Positions 55,163-63,843 of a DNA stretch of 64,000 bases are shown here, piece after piece; positions within the stretch are counted from its first letter, which is position 1, and the number at the start of each line of letters is the position of its first letter. A model generated the notes under the pieces. That model saw only the letters and a program-made list of their open reading frames with translations, did not search any database and was not told the DNA's origin. The position numbers and the translations under genes were made by a program. The stretch is from Streptomyces europaeiscabiei (GTDB lineage: Bacteria > Actinomycetota > Actinomycetes > Streptomycetales > Streptomycetaceae): contig NZ_CP107841.1 in assembly GCF_036346855.1 (NCBI RefSeq), positions 6,700,001 through 6,764,000 of the forward strand, in the 5' to 3' direction.

Positions 55163-56536
55163 CTAGCAGTACTGCGCTTCCTTGCCGATGGACCGGTACA
55201 TGCAGTCCGAGTTCTCCAGCAACTGCAACACCGCGTCCCGGTTCCGAGCGGTCTCCCGGGCGATGACCTCGTCGGGCGGGTAGAACCCACCCCCGGACGC
55301 CGACCCCGGATACATCTCGAACGTGTACCCGAAGATCTTCTGGTTGCCCCACAGCCAGTCGTCGATCGACCCGTCCGTGATGTAGAGGTCACTGGACTGC
55401 TCGGGTGTGTACCCGTTGCTCGCGGCCATCTTCCCGCCGACCGTCGCGAACGCGTTGCGGTCGTCCGCCGTCATCCCGGTCGTCGTGTTGGCGGTGGTGT
55501 ACCCGAACGGCCACAGCACCAGCTCGCTGTACGTGTGGAAGTCGATCCCGGTCCTGATCTGCTGGACCCCGCCGACGACCCGGCTGCGCACGAAGTTGGC
55601 GACGACCTTCACCTCGGGCGCCGACTCCGCCGCCGTACCCCGGTAGGTGTCCGAGGACGTCGACCCGGACGAGCCGCCGCAGCAGCCCCAGCGGTAGTTC
55701 CAGTTGCGGTTGAGGTCGGTGCCGACGGCCGACGAACCGCTGTTGGGCTGCCGGTTCTTGCGCCACGAGCGGTACGAGCCGGTGGCGACGTCGTACTCGC
55801 CGCCGTCCGGGTTGACGTCCGGGATGATCCAGATCTCGCGGTTGTTCACCATGTTGGTGACCCTTGAGTCGGTCCCGTAGTCGGAGGTCAGCTCGTTGAG
55901 CAGATAGAGCGCCATCTCGACGGTGAGGTGCTCACGGGCGTGCTGGTGGTGGGTGAACAGCACCTCGGGCTCGGCCTCGTCCGAGCCGACGTTGTCGCTG
56001 ATCTTGATGGCGACGATGTTCCGGCCCTGGTACGTCGTGCCGATCACCCGCTGGCTGGCGATCGAACTGTTCGCCGCGACCACGGAGTTGATCTCGTTCG
56101 TCATCTCCGCGTAGTTGTGATAGCGGGAGTCGGCGGACGGGAAGTCGAAGAGCCGTACGTCGCCTTCGCCGTTGGACCGGTCCGGCACCGCGCCGAGTGC
56201 CGTGACCTCGTAGCCCTGCTGCTTCAGTTTCTTGATCTGGTCCGCGCGTCCGGAGACGAACACCGAGTGGTCGTCGGCGTCGTCCACGGTCACGCCGGCC
56301 TGCTGCAGCGCCGTGCGGGACTTGCTGTCCGAGTGCATGTGGACCTCGTACTGGCGGATGTCGTCCGCCGAGGCCCTGGGCCGCTCGGCGCTCGTCGCCG
56401 TCGCGTCCGTGGTCGTCGCGGCGACCGGGGCGGCGAGGGCCAGCGTCAGCAGGGTGGCGAGGGCGGCGGTGCGGCGGCCTGATCTCCTGCCCGTGCCGCC
56501 GGGCGTCGCCGACCTGCCGCGTATGCGGAGTCGCAT
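55163..56536 (-). CDS. Secreted M14 zinc carboxypeptidase
   Basis: A 457-residue exported metallopeptidase. A signal peptide (about residues 1-40, [20 protein letters not shown]) is followed by a propeptide ([20 protein letters not shown]) and the M14 domain: HxxE motif [14 protein letters not shown], the substrate residues [13 protein letters not shown] and [12 protein letters not shown], the third zinc ligand [16 protein letters not shown] and the catalytic Glu in [12 protein letters not shown] near the centre is a Cys pair seen in Streptomyces homologs. AGGAGAC precedes the ATG. Confidence 0.95.
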   Translation of the reverse strand: MRLRIRGRSATPGGTGRRSGRRTAALATLLTLALAAPVAATTTDATATSAERPRASADDIRQYEVHMHSDSKSRTALQQAGVTVDDADDHSVFVSGRADQIKKLKQQGYEVTALGAVPDRSNGEGDVRLFDFPSADSRYHNYAEMTNEINSVVAANSSIASQRVIGTTYQGRNIVAIKISDNVGSDEAEPEVLFTHHQHAREHLTVEMALYLLNELTSDYGTDSRVTNMVNNREIWIIPDVNPDGGEYDVATGSYRSWRKNRQPNSGSSAVGTDLNRNWNYRWGCCGGSSGSTSSDTYRGTAAESAPEVKVVANFVRSRVVGGVQQIRTGIDFHTYSELVLWPFGYTTANTTTGMTADDRNAFATVGGKMAASNGYTPEQSSDLYITDGSIDDWLWGNQKIFGYTFEMYPGSASGGGFYPPDEVIARETARNRDAVLQLLENSDCMYRSIGKEAQYC

Positions 56537-56934
56537 GAAGTCTCCTATTTTCTCCAGGAGTTCCGGGGTCTCCGGAAGCGGGGAGTGGAGCGGGGGGTGG
56601 ATCCTTGCGACGTGCCTCGGGCCTGGCCGACGACCGTGGGGGCGCCCGGCAGACCCTGGTGCGGGTGTGGCGCTCATGGTCCGGGTCTGGCATGACCGGG
56701 TCAAGAGTGAGGGTGGCGGGCGCGGGGCCGCCACGGCCGGAACCTACGGGAACCGGTCGCGGCGGGGCGGGAAGCAGTCAGGGGGCGCGTAAGCCGCGCA
56801 CAACCGCGTAGGGGTACATCGGTGTCTTGCATGCCCAATTGTGGACGTACTCGGGCGGTAAACAGGTATATGCAGGGCCGGAAACGGGTAATCCTCCCCG
56901 TGTGCCGCGTACGCGCGGCGGTAACCCTGGAAGC
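56537..56934. other. Divergent intergenic region
   Basis: About 400 bp between the carboxypeptidase and the HATPase genes. It must hold both promoters. A GGAACC-TACG-GGAACC direct repeat is at 56739-56754. I see no coding sequence. Confidence 0.5.
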
Positions 56935-57411
56935 ATGCTGCAATTCTCCGGGGGGCTCCTTCCGGATTCCGGCCCCCACTTCGCCTCTTACCCCCAACCA
57001 CCCATGGGCGCAGGCCACTTGAGCGTCGAGTACGAGCCCCGGCCCACAGCCGCCGCCCAGGCCCGCGCGCAGGTGCGCAGGCAGCTGGAGGGATGGGGAC
57101 TGCTCGACCAGACCGATACGGCGGAGCTGTTGGTGAGCGAGCTGGTCACCAACGCGCTGGTGCACGCGAAGAGCCGACTGAAGCTGACCCTGTCGGCCGC
57201 GCACGGCGTACTGCGCTGCGAGGTGTCGGATACGGACTGCCGCCCGCCCCGGGTGCGCCGGGCGACGGGGATATCGGAGATCGGCAGAGGGATGTTCCTG
57301 GTGGAGGCGCTCGCCGGGCGTTGGGGCTGCCACCAGGACGGGCCGGGCAAGACCGTGTGGTTCGAGCTCGGGACCTGCGGGTCCGACGGCTGCGGTCGGC
57401 GACAGCCGTAG
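56935..57411 (+). CDS. HATPase anti-sigma-factor-type protein
   Basis: A 158-residue GHKL ATPase of the RsbW/SpoIIAB-like group abundant in Streptomyces. N-box: ELLVSELVTNALVHAKS; G1/G2-like residues EVSDTDCRPPRVR and GRGMFLVEALAGRWG. There is no histidine kinase phosphoacceptor domain. It probably regulates a sigma factor or an anti-sigma antagonist. The ATG at 56935 follows TGGAAG; a later ATG at 57004 would still keep the fold. Confidence 0.88.
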   Translation: MLQFSGGLLPDSGPHFASYPQPPMGAGHLSVEYEPRPTAAAQARAQVRRQLEGWGLLDQTDTAELLVSELVTNALVHAKSRLKLTLSAAHGVLRCEVSDTDCRPPRVRRATGISEIGRGMFLVEALAGRWGCHQDGPGKTVWFELGTCGSDGCGRRQP

Positions 57412-57450
57412 CGTTCCGCTCGGTTCGGCGGCTTCGGCGGCACCTGTCGC

Positions 57451-57575
57451 CGAGGCCGCTGTTCGGGGAGGCCACTGGGGGAGGCCGCTGTTCGGTGAGG
57501 CCGTCGTTCGCCGAGGCCGTCGTGCGTCCGCGGCGCCGTCGTGGCTGGTTGCGCAGTTCCCCGCGTCCCTGAAAG
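57451..57575. repeat. Degenerate tandem repeats and dispersed copy G
   Basis: Four or five diverged copies of gaggccgctgttcgg occupy about 57451-57520. A single arm of the dispersed element (tggctggttgcgcagttccc plus cgcgtccctgaaag) lies at 57542-57575, upstream of the Nramp-like gene. Confidence 0.6.
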
Positions 57576-57629
57576 CATCCCGGGCATGCCCTCTTGTCTG
57601 GTGGGGGCCCATGGGGTTTCTTGACCTTC

Positions 57630-58952
57630 ATGGCGGACACCACGGGAAACCCCACTGACACCCCGGCAACATCCGACATCAACCCCACACCCCGCAAATC
57701 CAGTTGGAAGTACATCGGCCCCGGCATCGTCGTCGCCGCGACCGGCGTCGGCGCCGGCGACCTGGTCGCGACCCTCATCGCGGGCAGCAACTTCGGCTAC
57801 ACCCTGCTGTGGGCGGCCGTCATCGGCTGCCTCGTCAAGATCTCCCTCGCCGAGGCGGCCGGCCGCTGGCACCTGTCCACCGGCCGCACCCTCTTCGACG
57901 GCTGGGCGAGCCTCGGCCGCTGGACGACGTGGTTCTTCGTCGTGTACGTCGTGATCTGGGGCTTCGTGTACGGCGCGGCCGCGATGTCCTCCAGCGCCCT
58001 GCCCCTGCAGGCGCTGTTCCCGGACGTCATGGACCTCAAGTGGTGGGCCGTCCTGTGCGGCCTGAGCGGCCTGGTCTTCGTCTGGTTCAACAAGTACGAG
58101 GTCTTCGAGAAGGTCATGACGGTCCTCGTGGGCGTCATGTTCGTGGTGACCGTCTACCTGGCGATCAGGGTCACCCCCAACCTCCCGGACGCCTTCGCCG
58201 GCCTCCTCCCGGTCCTGCCCGACGAGAAGGACTCGATCCTCAACACCCTCGGCCTGATCGGCGGCGTCGGCGGCACGATCACGCTGGCCGCCTACGGCTA
58301 CTGGGTCAATGCCAAGGGCTGGACCAACACCGGCTGGATGAAGGTCATGCGCCTCGACAACCGGGTCGCGTACATCACCACCGGCATCTTCGTGATCTCC
58401 ATGCTCTTCGTCGGCGCCGAACTGCTGCACTCCGCCAACATCGCCATCGCCAGCGGCGACAAGGGGCTGGTCCAGCTCAGCGACATCCTGGCGGACGAGT
58501 ACGGCACGGCCACCGCCAAGTTCTTCCTGATCGGCTTCTTCGCCACCTCGTACACCTCTCTCATCGGCGTCTGGCACGGCGTGAGCCTGATGTTCGCGGA
58601 CTTCGTGGAACGCTTCCGCAGGAAGGGCGCGGTGACGGGCGAGGAGGTCGCCTCCGGCCGGCGCGAGAAGTCCTGGCCGTTCCGCGCGTACCTGCTCTGG
58701 CTGACCTTCCCGCCCATCGTCCTGCTCTTCCAGGGCCAGCCGTTCCGCCTGATCATCCTCTACGGCGTCCTCGGCGCCGCTTTCCTCCCCTTCCTCGCAG
58801 GAACCCTCATCTGGCTCCTGAACTCCTCCCGCACGCCCCACGAATGGCGCAACGGCATCCTGAGCAACGCGATGCTGGCCATCGCGGGCCTGCTGTTCCT
58901 GGTCCTGGCCGTGAAGCAGATCTGGGACCAGCCGTGGGCGGACTTCCTCTGA
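57630..58952 (+). CDS. Nramp-family-related transporter, non-canonical
   Basis: A 440-residue protein with about 11 TM helices in the Nramp pattern. TM1 reads GPGIVVAATGVGAGDLVATL where metal-transporting Nramps have DPGN, and the TM6 region (GGTITLAAYGYWVNAKG) lacks the MPH motif. So it belongs to the Nramp fold but lacks the usual Mn/Fe ligands; it may move another ion or solute. Start ATG 57630. It converges on the next gene; a TCGGCTAGCCGA palindrome covers the junction (58974-58985). Confidence 0.88.
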   Translation: MADTTGNPTDTPATSDINPTPRKSSWKYIGPGIVVAATGVGAGDLVATLIAGSNFGYTLLWAAVIGCLVKISLAEAAGRWHLSTGRTLFDGWASLGRWTTWFFVVYVVIWGFVYGAAAMSSSALPLQALFPDVMDLKWWAVLCGLSGLVFVWFNKYEVFEKVMTVLVGVMFVVTVYLAIRVTPNLPDAFAGLLPVLPDEKDSILNTLGLIGGVGGTITLAAYGYWVNAKGWTNTGWMKVMRLDNRVAYITTGIFVISMLFVGAELLHSANIAIASGDKGLVQLSDILADEYGTATAKFFLIGFFATSYTSLIGVWHGVSLMFADFVERFRRKGAVTGEEVASGRREKSWPFRAYLLWLTFPPIVLLFQGQPFRLIILYGVLGAAFLPFLAGTLIWLLNSSRTPHEWRNGILSNAMLAIAGLLFLVLAVKQIWDQPWADFL

Positions 58953-58977
58953 CGCCTTCGAGGAGGAGAGGGGTCGG

Positions 58978-60282
58978 CTAGCCGAGCTCCTTCCACCTCT
59001 CGCTGGTGACGATCTCCTTCAGCTGAGCCATGGAGAGCGCGGGGGTCCCGCGGGTCGCGGCCGTGTGCTGGGCGCCGGAGTTGAAGGCGCTGATCACGAC
59101 CCGCAGCCCGTCGGTGCGGAGCGTGTCCACGGTCCACATGACGACCCCCTCGCCGCCCTTCTCACCGGGGCCCTGCCGCGTGACGACCTTCGTGCCGTCG
59201 GGCAGGGTCTCGGCGTCGGCGCCGAACAACGAGTCCGTGACGTCCGCCATGCCCAGCTGCACATTCACCTGCACCAGGCTCTGCCCCTTGCCGTCGTCGA
59301 GGACGACATAGGCGAAGTCCGACTCCAGCTCCTCCTCCTTGCTGACGATCTCGACGTTCTCGGGAAGGAGGCTGATGAGTGTCCGCCGGATCGCTTCGCC
59401 GCCGACCATCGGGGGCGAAGCGGGGTCCTCCGGCCTCACGGTCGACGACTCCTCCCGCTCCTCCTTGTCTTCCTTCGCCGTCTCCTCAGGAATGGCGTCG
59501 ACGACCTCCTGCCACTCCGGGGCGGTGACGATCGCCCGCAGATACGCGGTGGGGAAAGGCGGTTCGGCACGGGTGACCGGCGCGTCCATCTGCGCCCCGG
59601 CATTCCATTCCCGGACGCTGACTTCGAATCCCTCCGGGTCGACCACCTGCGCGTACCAGAACTTGGTGTCCACGCGGCGGTCCGGGTACTCGTACCCCTC
59701 GAAGAGCATCAGCCGCGAGCCGTCCGGCCGGGTGCTCTCCTTGCAGGAGTCGTACTCGATCACTGCCTTGTCCGGGCACTCCGTCAGCTGCCGGGCGTGC
59801 TCGCTGTCGGGGTCGATCCGCCCGAGCCCGAGCTCCACCGCCGCCGCACCGTTGCCGTCGTCGTACACGACATGTGCGTACGGCCCCGGCTCCGTGCCCG
59901 TGCCCCGCGCCGACTCCCCGCTGAACTTCCCCTTCGGCATCAGGTTCTTGAGCCGCTGGACCATCTCGGCGCCGGACACCTCGCCGTCGTCGCCGCTGAC
60001 CGTCTGCTCGCCGGACCGCTCCGCCGCCACGGACCGCTTCCCGTCTCCGTCCCCGCCACCGTCGCCGATCCCGGGCAGCAGGACCGCCCCGCCCACTCCG
60101 ATGAGCGCGATCCCCGCGACCCCGCCCAGCATCGCCGCCCGCTGCCGGAACAGCAGTCGACGGCCGCGTACGACTCCGCCGTCGACCATGGTGCGCCCAT
60201 CGGTCTCGAAGGAGTCTCCGGCCTGGCGCAGGGCGTCCCCGAGCCTGCCCTCGAAGGGGTCTTCGTGCTGGTCAAGGGGCAT
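58978..60282 (-). CDS. Membrane protein of the SigE-family sigma locus
   Basis: A 434-residue protein. A cytoplasmic N-terminus (EDPFEGRLGDALRQAGDSF) is followed by one TM at about residues 50-70 (AMLGGVAGIALIGVGGAVLL) and a large outside domain containing two repeated units of about 150 residues (each with AHVVYDDGNG/AYVVLDDGKG, EVSVREWNAGAQ/VVISAFNSGAQ and ending in APEWQEV/SERWKEL). The layout resembles anti-sigma-type proteins co-transcribed with SigE-like genes, but no zinc motif is seen. It lies 103 bp downstream of the sigma gene. Confidence 0.8.
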   Translation of the reverse strand: MPLDQHEDPFEGRLGDALRQAGDSFETDGRTMVDGGVVRGRRLLFRQRAAMLGGVAGIALIGVGGAVLLPGIGDGGGDGDGKRSVAAERSGEQTVSGDDGEVSGAEMVQRLKNLMPKGKFSGESARGTGTEPGPYAHVVYDDGNGAAAVELGLGRIDPDSEHARQLTECPDKAVIEYDSCKESTRPDGSRLMLFEGYEYPDRRVDTKFWYAQVVDPEGFEVSVREWNAGAQMDAPVTRAEPPFPTAYLRAIVTAPEWQEVVDAIPEETAKEDKEEREESSTVRPEDPASPPMVGGEAIRRTLISLLPENVEIVSKEEELESDFAYVVLDDGKGQSLVQVNVQLGMADVTDSLFGADAETLPDGTKVVTRQGPGEKGGEGVVMWTVDTLRTDGLRVVISAFNSGAQHTAATRGTPALSMAQLKEIVTSERWKELG

Positions 60283-60385
60283 GACGAACCGCCGTTTCTA
60301 CGAGTGGTGCGGGTGCTGGCCGGTGTGGTGTCGTTGACGTCTTGGAGGCGCTGAGAGGGCTCGGGGGCTCGCGGTCTCGGGGCGC

Positions 60386-60895
60386 TCAGGGGGTGACGTA
60401 CTCGCCGATGGTGTCCCCGAGGAGGACGCGGAGTCGGGCGAGGGCGCGGACGCATCGGGTGCGTACCGCTGCCGAACTCGCGTTCATCGCGGCGGCGGTC
60501 TCCTCGATCGAGCGGTCCTCCCAGTAGCGCAGGACGACCACCGCCCGGTCCTTGGGCGGCAGTTGGGCCAGCGCCTCGACGAGGGTGAGCCGCAGGGACG
60601 AGTCGGAGCCGGGCGCGGCGGGCACGTCCGGGATCACATCCGTGGCCCGTTCCCTGCTGCTGCGCCGCCGCTGATGGGCCAGAAAAGTCCTGGTCAACAC
60701 GGTCTGCGCGTACCCGGCAGGGTTGTCCGCCCGCTGTACCCGCCCCCACTTCACGTACAACCGGCCGAGTGTCTCCTGCACGAGGTCCTCGGCGAGATGC
60801 GTGTCCCCGCCGGTGAGCAGACACGCGGACCGGTAGAGATGCCTCGCGCGCGCCGAGGCGAACTCCTGGTACCCGTCCCCGCGGACCTGTCTCAT
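60386..60895 (-). CDS. SigE-family ECF RNA polymerase sigma factor
   Basis: A 169-residue sigma factor. Region 2 (about 10-75): FASARARHLYRSACLLTGGD, AEDLVQETLGRLYVKW. Region 4 (about 105-160): LPPKDRAVVVLRYWEDRSIE followed by ETAAAMNASSAAVRTR. Both regions are well preserved, unlike the sigma-like gene at 3.0 kb. The adjoining membrane protein gene is in the same direction and is likely its regulator. Start ATG 60895. Confidence 0.92.
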   Translation of the reverse strand: MRQVRGDGYQEFASARARHLYRSACLLTGGDTHLAEDLVQETLGRLYVKWGRVQRADNPAGYAQTVLTRTFLAHQRRRSSRERATDVIPDVPAAPGSDSSLRLTLVEALAQLPPKDRAVVVLRYWEDRSIEETAAAMNASSAAVRTRCVRALARLRVLLGDTIGEYVTP

Positions 60896-61054
60896 CTCCG
60901 GCTCCCCCTGAACGAGCTCGCGTAGGCCGTGGCCGCTTCTTCGCGTCTTCGCCTCTCACACCATTGATGCGGTGGCCCCCGGGGAATGTTTCACGGGCAG
61001 GGGAGGGATACGGTGCGGTACGAGTCACACCAACGGGGCAGAGGGACGAACACC

Positions 61055-61624
61055 ATGGACCAGCCTGATCAGGGCCACCAGTCGCCGCCGCCACCACCGC
61101 CGCAGCCTGGGACACCGCCGGGCGGCCAACAGGGCTTCGGGCCCCCGCCCCCGCCGTACGCGCCCCCGGCCGTGCCTCCGGGCCGGCCACCACAGCCGTA
61201 CGCGCAGCCGCCGCAGGGCCAGCCGTACGGGCAGCCGCCGCAGGGCCAGCCGTACGGGCAGCCGGCACCGCCTCCCGTCGGCCAGCCGCCTCACCCGTAC
61301 GCCCAGCCGCAGGCAGCCCCGGGAGCCCCAGGCGCACCCGCCCAGGGCCCGGAGTTCCTGGCCGTCGACCGCCACAACTCCGTCGTCGTCGACATCAACG
61401 GCGTCGCCTTCGAGGACCACGGCATCGCCATCGACTTCACCTGGCCCGAGATCCGCAGCGTCCACTACAAGGCGAGCGGCAACGGCAAGGCCCTCATGGT
61501 GGCCGTCATCCACCTCGACGGCGGCTTCTACGAGTGCACGGTCGAGGCGAAGCCCCGCGAGCGCCTCCACCAGTGGTTCGGGCACCTGGCCCAGGTGCTC
61601 GGCTACTACCGCCCGATGGGATAG
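61055..61624 (+). CDS. Pro/Gln-rich hypothetical with PH-like C-terminal domain
   Basis: A 189-residue protein. The first 100 residues are a Pro/Gln/Gly/Tyr-rich tract with repeats of PPQGQPYG. A C-terminal folded domain of about 85 residues (VVVDINGVAFEDHGIAIDFT, WPEIRSVHYKASGNGKALMV, GFYECTVEAKPRERLHQWFG) has the same strand order as the core of the acidic protein at 54.3 kb. The ATG at 61055 follows GAGGGACG. Function unknown. Confidence 0.8.
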   Translation: MDQPDQGHQSPPPPPPQPGTPPGGQQGFGPPPPPYAPPAVPPGRPPQPYAQPPQGQPYGQPPQGQPYGQPAPPPVGQPPHPYAQPQAAPGAPGAPAQGPEFLAVDRHNSVVVDINGVAFEDHGIAIDFTWPEIRSVHYKASGNGKALMVAVIHLDGGFYECTVEAKPRERLHQWFGHLAQVLGYYRPMG

Positions 61625-61920
61625 CCGCGTCATTCCGGCAGGGGCGCACCTGCGGCCACGGGTGTCAGGGCGACGACGCCGGAGCCGTGGGCGATGCCGT
61701 CAGCCGATCCAACAGCCCTCCCCGCCTGCCTGGTTGAGGCATATGCGTCTCACTCTGTGTCGATACGGCCACACCTTCCGTGAGTTGATCAAGGAGATTC
61801 GGTGTTGATCGGGCCATGCCGTGGATATGGTGCTGATGCAAGACGATGCAGGAGGGACGTCGAGCAGGACGTCGTTCCTCACAGGGGCCGTCTGAGGCGG
61901 TGGTCGACCACCCCGCCGAA

Positions 61921-62811
61921 GTGAACGGGGTGGTGTGCAGCGTGCCGACCGCGATAGCCGTCACCAGTTCCGATCTGGTGCTCCCACCGCTCGACCGGCA
62001 GACCCCGCCCGCGGTCGTCCAGCCGCAGGAGACCCTCGAAGCCTCCCTGTTCGCCATGCACGCGCTCATCGAGCAGCACGGCTATGTCATCGCCCTCCAC
62101 TCGGCCACCGAGGCGTCGGCCGTCACCCGGCGGCTGCACACCGTCCGTTCCGTGCTGGAGAGCGACCGCATCGCCCTGCTCGGCGTGGATCTGCCGCCGC
62201 TCGGACTCGCCCTGCTCGCCCAGCAGTTGCGGCAGCTGTCCGTGTGCGACTTCAGCCCGGGAGTGCTCGCCTCCTCCGTACGCCTCCTCGCGCACTACAT
62301 CTACGCCGGTGCCCACCTCGGCTCCGTGGCCAAGCTCGACCGGGTGCCGGTCACGCTGAAGTCGCACGCCAAGTCGTGGATGCCGGGAGCCCGGTTCGCC
62401 GTACTGGCCAACCCGCGGCCCCAGCTCGTCCGGCTCAACACCGCCGACGAGGAGCCCCTTGCCGGGCCCGAGTTCGGCACCCGGCTGCTCGTCGCGCAGG
62501 GGCCCCAGCCGCCGTCCGACTGGGTCACCGCGACGCTCGCCCCGGCCTGGCAGGTACAGGGGTCCCTGCCGGTGCCGCTGCCCGAGGGGTCCGTGCGCTG
62601 GTGGGGGACCGGCAAGCTCGTCGAGTTCGCCGCCGGCCTCTCCGACGTCTCCGTGCTCTACCAGCTGGTGTCGTCCGTACGCCGCGAGACGTGCCACTGG
62701 TGCGGTCTCGAACTCATCGGCGACCGCTGCGGGTTCTGCGCGGCCCCGTTACGGGAACCGGAGCCGGCCCCCGGCCCGGACCGGGCGGCCCTTCCGCTAG
62801 GGGTCACATGA
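61921..62811 (+). CDS. Tad-locus-associated zinc-ribbon protein
   Basis: About 296 residues. The body is helical with Leu/Ala-rich segments (ALLGVDLPPLGLALLAQQLR) and ends in a CHWCGLEL...CGFCAAPL zinc ribbon at about residues 260-282. No known domain otherwise. It lies 88 bp upstream of cpaB on the same strand and is probably part of the Tad-like locus. Several GTG codons (61900, 61921, 61930, 61942) could start it; none has a clear ribosome-binding site. Confidence 0.75.
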   Translation: MNGVVCSVPTAIAVTSSDLVLPPLDRQTPPAVVQPQETLEASLFAMHALIEQHGYVIALHSATEASAVTRRLHTVRSVLESDRIALLGVDLPPLGLALLAQQLRQLSVCDFSPGVLASSVRLLAHYIYAGAHLGSVAKLDRVPVTLKSHAKSWMPGARFAVLANPRPQLVRLNTADEEPLAGPEFGTRLLVAQGPQPPSDWVTATLAPAWQVQGSLPVPLPEGSVRWWGTGKLVEFAAGLSDVSVLYQLVSSVRRETCHWCGLELIGDRCGFCAAPLREPEPAPGPDRAALPLGVT

Positions 62812-62899
62812 CAGCCGTACGACAACTCCACAGCCCGCGAGGCAGCGGGAAAGGCAGGCCCGCTCAAGTGCCCGGCACGTTCCCACGAGGTGAGATGTA

Positions 62900-63616
62900 G
62901 TGAACTCACGCCAGCGCCGCGGCGTCATCCTGCTGGTCCTCTCGGCCCTGTGCGCCCTGGCCGCCTTCGCCGGGGTGCTCTCCGTGATCCGTGACGTGAA
63001 CGCGAAGGTCGGGCCCGAGGTGACCGCGTACCGGCTGAAGGACGACATCGCGCCCTACAAGGAGCTGTCGGCGGGCCAGTTCGAGAAGATCACGATGCCG
63101 GAGCGGTGGCTGTCCGGCACGGCCGTCACCGATCTGTCGGAGATCCGCGGGAAGATCGCCGTCACCCAGCTGCGCAGGGGCTCCCTGCTCCAGTCCGACA
63201 TGATCGTAGACCGGCCGGAACTCGAATCCGGGCAGCAGGAGATCGCGATCCTGATCGACGCGTCCACCGGTGTGGCGGGGAAGATCAACCCGGGGTCGCG
63301 GGTCAACATCTACGCCACGTTCGAGGAGAAGGACAGCGACTCCGGCAAGGACACGTCCAAGCTGATGGTCGCCGACGCACGCGTCATCGACGTCGGCAGG
63401 CTGACCCCCCTCGAATCCGGTCAGTCCAGCAGCGACCGCCGTCGCACGGCGACCGAGGCCGTCCCGATCACCTTCGCGCTCGACACCGCCGACGCCCAGC
63501 GCGTCGCGTACGCCGAGTCGTTCGCCGAGCACGTCCGTCTCGCCCTCGTCGGGGGCGGCGAGGCCACCGTCGTCGTACCGGACGACCGTTCGTACACCCT
63601 CGACGAGGACAAGTAG
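62900..63616 (+). CDS. cpaB: CpaB/RcpC-family Flp pilus assembly protein
   Basis: A 238-residue protein. An N-terminal TM (about 8-28, GVILLVLSALCALAAFAGVL) is followed by the SAF-like/CpaB domain: LKDDIAPYKELSAGQFEKIT, GKIAVTQLRRGSLLQSDM, and the RcpC-type segment AILIDASTGVAGKINPGSRV. CpaB is part of Tad/Flp-type secretion or pilus systems. The GTG at 62900 is preceded by GAGGTGAG. It is followed by a small ORF and cpaE. Confidence 0.88.
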   Translation: MNSRQRRGVILLVLSALCALAAFAGVLSVIRDVNAKVGPEVTAYRLKDDIAPYKELSAGQFEKITMPERWLSGTAVTDLSEIRGKIAVTQLRRGSLLQSDMIVDRPELESGQQEIAILIDASTGVAGKINPGSRVNIYATFEEKDSDSGKDTSKLMVADARVIDVGRLTPLESGQSSSDRRRTATEAVPITFALDTADAQRVAYAESFAEHVRLALVGGGEATVVVPDDRSYTLDEDK

Positions 63617-63627
63617 GAGGCCCCGCG

Positions 63628-63843
63628 ATGAGGTCGGTCCGGAACGTCCGTACGGGGATGCCTCGAACGAGGGTGCGTCGAATGCCGCTGCGGGTGGGCG
63701 TGCCGAGGGTGGGCATGCTCAGGGGGGTACGGCGAACGAGGGTGCCGTGGGCGGCGAGTGCGCCGCGGGTGCCGCGTGAACCCTGCTGGTGTGAGGCGGC
63801 CGAGCCCCGCACGTCCGCGACCGGAACGAGGATCCGCCGATGA
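63628..63843 (+). CDS. Arg-rich small ORF coupled to cpaE
   Basis: A 71-codon frame starting with ATG 63628 that has a perfect AGGAGG 6-8 bp upstream, overlapping the cpaB stop region (TAGGAGG). Its TGA overlaps the next ATG (ATGA, 63840-63843). The product is very basic (about a quarter Arg) with Val/Pro/Met and no recognisable domain. The signals argue for translation; the sequence does not resemble a known protein. It may be a leader that couples cpaB and cpaE translation. Confidence 0.5.
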   Translation: MRSVRNVRTGMPRTRVRRMPLRVGVPRVGMLRGVRRTRVPWAASAPRVPREPCWCEAAEPRTSATGTRIRR

